Assembly (NCBI RefSeq): GCF_030268045.1
Contig: NZ_BSDC01000003.1
Coordinates: 372,001 to 436,000, forward strand
Reading direction: 5' to 3'
Source of the DNA: Geothrix edaphica
Lineage (GTDB): Bacteria; Acidobacteriota; Holophagae; Holophagales; Holophagaceae
DNA: 64,000 bases
Part shown: positions 61,995 through 64,000 of the stretch, in pieces
Numbering within the stretch: the first letter of the stretch is position 1
How the letters are laid out: every line of letters starts with the position of its first letter
Made by a program: the position numbers and the translations under genes
The notes under the pieces: model-generated
The model's input: only the letters and a program-made list of their open reading frames with translations
Databases searched by the model: none
Told to the model about the DNA's origin: nothing

Positions 61995-63353
61995 ATGTCG
62001 AAGGTTGTGCGCATTGCCAACGGGCAGGGTTTCTGGGGCGATAGCATCGACGCCCCCGTCCGGCTGGTGGGGGCTGGCGGCATCGACTACCTGACGCTGG
62101 ACTACCTGGCGGAAGTGACCCTCTCCATCATGCAGAAGCAGCGGCGGAAGGATCCGCAGCTGGGCTATGCCACCGACTTTGTGGATCTCATGAAGCGCGT
62201 GCTGCCGCAGCTGAAGGCCAAGAATATCCGGGTGGTGGCGAACGCCGGGGGCGTGAACCCCGAGGCCTGCCGTGCCGCGGTGCTGGAAGTCGCCAAGAAG
62301 CTGGGTGTCACGGGCCTCAAGATCGCCACGGTCACGGGCGACGACGTGCTGGCGCGGCTGCCCGAGTTCCAGGCCCAGGGGCTGAAGCTGGCCAACATGG
62401 ATACGGGCGAGGGCCTCTTTGACGCGCCCCGGGAGATCCTCAGCGCCAACGTCTACCTCCAGACCCAGGCCATGGTGGAGGCGCTCGATACTGGCGCCGA
62501 CATCGTGCTGACGGGCCGCTGCACGGACCCGGGCCTCACCCTGGCGCCCCTCATCCACGAGTTCAAGTGGGCTGCGGACGACTGGAACCGGCTCGCTGCA
62601 GGGACGGTGGCGGGTCATATCCTGGAGTGCGGCGCCCAGAGCACCGGCGGCAACTTCACCCGCTGGTGGGAAGTGCCCGAGCTCTGGAACGTGGGCTACC
62701 CCATCGCCGAAGTCGCCGAGGACGGCACCTTCGTCATCACCAAGCACGCGGGCACCGGCGGCATGGTCACCGTGGACACCGTCAGCGAGCAGCTGGTCTA
62801 CGAGATGGGCGATCCCCACAACTACATCACACCGGATGTGGTCGCCGACTTCACCAGCATCCGCCTCGAACAGGCCGGACCGGACCGGGTCCGCGTCTTC
62901 GGCATCACCGGCAAGCCCCGCACCCCCTTCCTCAAGGTGAGCGGCGCCTACCTCCGGGGCTACAAGGCCACGGGCCAGCTGACCCTCTGCGGTCCCCGGG
63001 CCCTGGAGAAGGCCCGTCTCTGCGCGGACATCGTCTGGAAGCGCCTGAAGGCGGCGGGCTTCGAATACGAGCACACGGACGCCGAGTTCCTGGGCGCCAG
63101 CACGGTCCACGCGGGCATCGCGCCCGCCCCCGACGATCCCGCCGAGATCGTCCTGCGCTTGAGTGTCAAGGATCCGGATCGGAAAAAAGTGGAGCGCTTC
63201 GGGCGGGAGATGGCCCCCCTGGTCACCGCCGGCCCCGCCGGTGTCACCGGCTTCGCGGGGGGACGGCCCAAAGCCCAGGAGATCGTGGCCTACTGGCCGG
63301 CCCTCCTGCCCCGGGAGCTGGTCAGCTGGCAGGTGAGCGTCGAATCGGTCTGA
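61995..63353 (+). CDS. AtuA/DUF1446-family protein
   Basis: 452 residues. Starts VVRIANGQGFWGDSIDAPVR, with the family's DYLTLDYLAEVTLSIM and GRCTDPGLTLAP segments. The family includes AtuA of acyclic terpene (citronellol/geraniol) breakdown, but many members occur outside that pathway; no atuC/atuF partners are present here, so the true role is open. A 45-bp gap separates it from the MacB gene. Confidence 0.88.
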   Translation: MSKVVRIANGQGFWGDSIDAPVRLVGAGGIDYLTLDYLAEVTLSIMQKQRRKDPQLGYATDFVDLMKRVLPQLKAKNIRVVANAGGVNPEACRAAVLEVAKKLGVTGLKIATVTGDDVLARLPEFQAQGLKLANMDTGEGLFDAPREILSANVYLQTQAMVEALDTGADIVLTGRCTDPGLTLAPLIHEFKWAADDWNRLAAGTVAGHILECGAQSTGGNFTRWWEVPELWNVGYPIAEVAEDGTFVITKHAGTGGMVTVDTVSEQLVYEMGDPHNYITPDVVADFTSIRLEQAGPDRVRVFGITGKPRTPFLKVSGAYLRGYKATGQLTLCGPRALEKARLCADIVWKRLKAAGFEYEHTDAEFLGASTVHAGIAPAPDDPAEIVLRLSVKDPDRKKVERFGREMAPLVTAGPAGVTGFAGGRPKAQEIVAYWPALLPRELVSWQVSVESV

Positions 63354-63456
63354 CCGCGCCTCAACCCGGGGACCCGTCTCCGGGTCCAACCTCCTGCCTT
63401 CTTGCGGCTCCCGGTCCAACAGCACATCCTTGTTTCCACAGGTTCACGGAGCAGCC

Positions 63457-64000
63457 ATGCGCCCACGCACCTCTCTCCTCCTCGGATCTCTCGGCCTCCT
63501 GGCCCTGCTGGGCTGCTCGGGATCGGACTACCACGACGGCCCCATCTCCGGCTATCTGGTGAACGCCATCGCCGTGGCGGACATCGACGGCAACGGCCAG
63601 CCCGACATCCTGGGCCTGGTCTCCACGGACTTCGGTGGCGTGGCCACCCAGGGCTATGTCTCCACGCGCCTCCAGGGGCCTGCGGGCGCCTTCGCCATGC
63701 CCACCCGCTTCGGCGTGGGCACCGAACCCGCCAACCTGGTGGTGGCGGACGTGAACGGAGATGGCCGGCCTGACCTTGTGGTGGCCAATGCCCAGGACCA
63801 GACCGTGAGCGTGCGGCTGGCCGATCCGGCCCGGCCGGGCTTCTTCCAGCCCGCCATCGTGCTCGCCACCCCTGGCCGCACCCCGCTGGACGTGGCCGTG
63901 GGTGACGTGAACGGCGACGGGAAGGCGGACATCGTGGTGGCCGCCAGCGGCGCCAACAACGTCATGGTCTTCCTCCAGGGAGCCACCGCGGGAACCTTCC
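63457..64000 (+). CDS. Lipoprotein with FG-GAP/VCBS repeats, N-terminal part
   Basis: The first 181 residues are visible; the gene continues past the window. The signal peptide ends in the lipobox LLGC (residue 20). It is followed by FG-GAP/VCBS-type repeats with the calcium-binding turn DxNGDG (VADIDGNGQPDIL, VADVNGDGRPDLV, VGDVNGDGKADIV). Such repeats build integrin-like beta-propellers on secreted proteins. A surface-exposed binding function is likely. Confidence 0.85.
   Translation, partial: MRPRTSLLLGSLGLLALLGCSGSDYHDGPISGYLVNAIAVADIDGNGQPDILGLVSTDFGGVATQGYVSTRLQGPAGAFAMPTRFGVGTEPANLVVADVNGDGRPDLVVANAQDQTVSVRLADPARPGFFQPAIVLATPGRTPLDVAVGDVNGDGKADIVVAASGANNVMVFLQGATAGTF

Overview
The window is 64 kb of dense, very GC-rich DNA from the chromosome of a Gram-negative bacterium. 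It has outer-membrane assembly factors, many lipoproteins, a tetraheme cytochrome c, flagellar regulators (FlhG, FliA), a sigma54 activator and three eukaryote-like Ser/Thr kinases with C-terminal TPR-type regions. That combination, with the GlmS, IspG and RocD types seen, fits Acidobacteriota of the Holophaga/Geothrix kind. This is inferred from gene content only; there is no rRNA here.

Layout. 0-3.6 kb: start of an efflux adaptor, a tetraheme cytochrome and valS. 3.6-16.5 kb: an island of exported repeat proteins (a beta-propeller, an RCC1-repeat lipoprotein, an operon of three secreted proteins including eight 52-residue repeats, and a BIG2 lipoprotein), interrupted by a MocR-type regulator overlapping a Ser/Thr kinase. 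16.5-21 kb: small metabolic and DNA genes plus one gene of foreign appearance (18.2-19.5 kb). 21-25 kb: flhG-fliA behind a candidate sigma54 promoter, then glmS. 25-26 kb: two tiny paralogous membrane proteins with matching leaders, tRNA-Val(GAC) and a 116-bp duplication of the tRNA tail and terminator. 26-34 kb: a BamA/TamA-like protein, a STAS protein, ispG, yidD and an enlarged GlmS paralogue. 34-42 kb: ric, plsC, a kinase divergent from a sigma54 activator, a Yip1-like protein, a crotonase and miaA. 42-51 kb: mostly housekeeping and exported proteins (purF, HAD phosphatase, TlpA-like, sulfurtransferase, MFS). 51-57 kb: DUF4382 lipoprotein, acyl-CoA synthetase, third kinase. 57-64 kb: rocD, a Yip1-MacA-MacB-like operon without its ATPase, an AtuA-family protein and the start of an FG-GAP lipoprotein.

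The strongest unexplained signal is a 33-bp element, 24 positions identical in all three copies, upstream of three unlinked lipoprotein genes. It lies 50-51 bp before the start codon in two cases and 49 bp before an alternative in-frame ATG in the third. The twin His-rich membrane microproteins with homologous hairpin leaders come next. No CRISPR array, prophage, insertion sequence or obvious defence system was seen.
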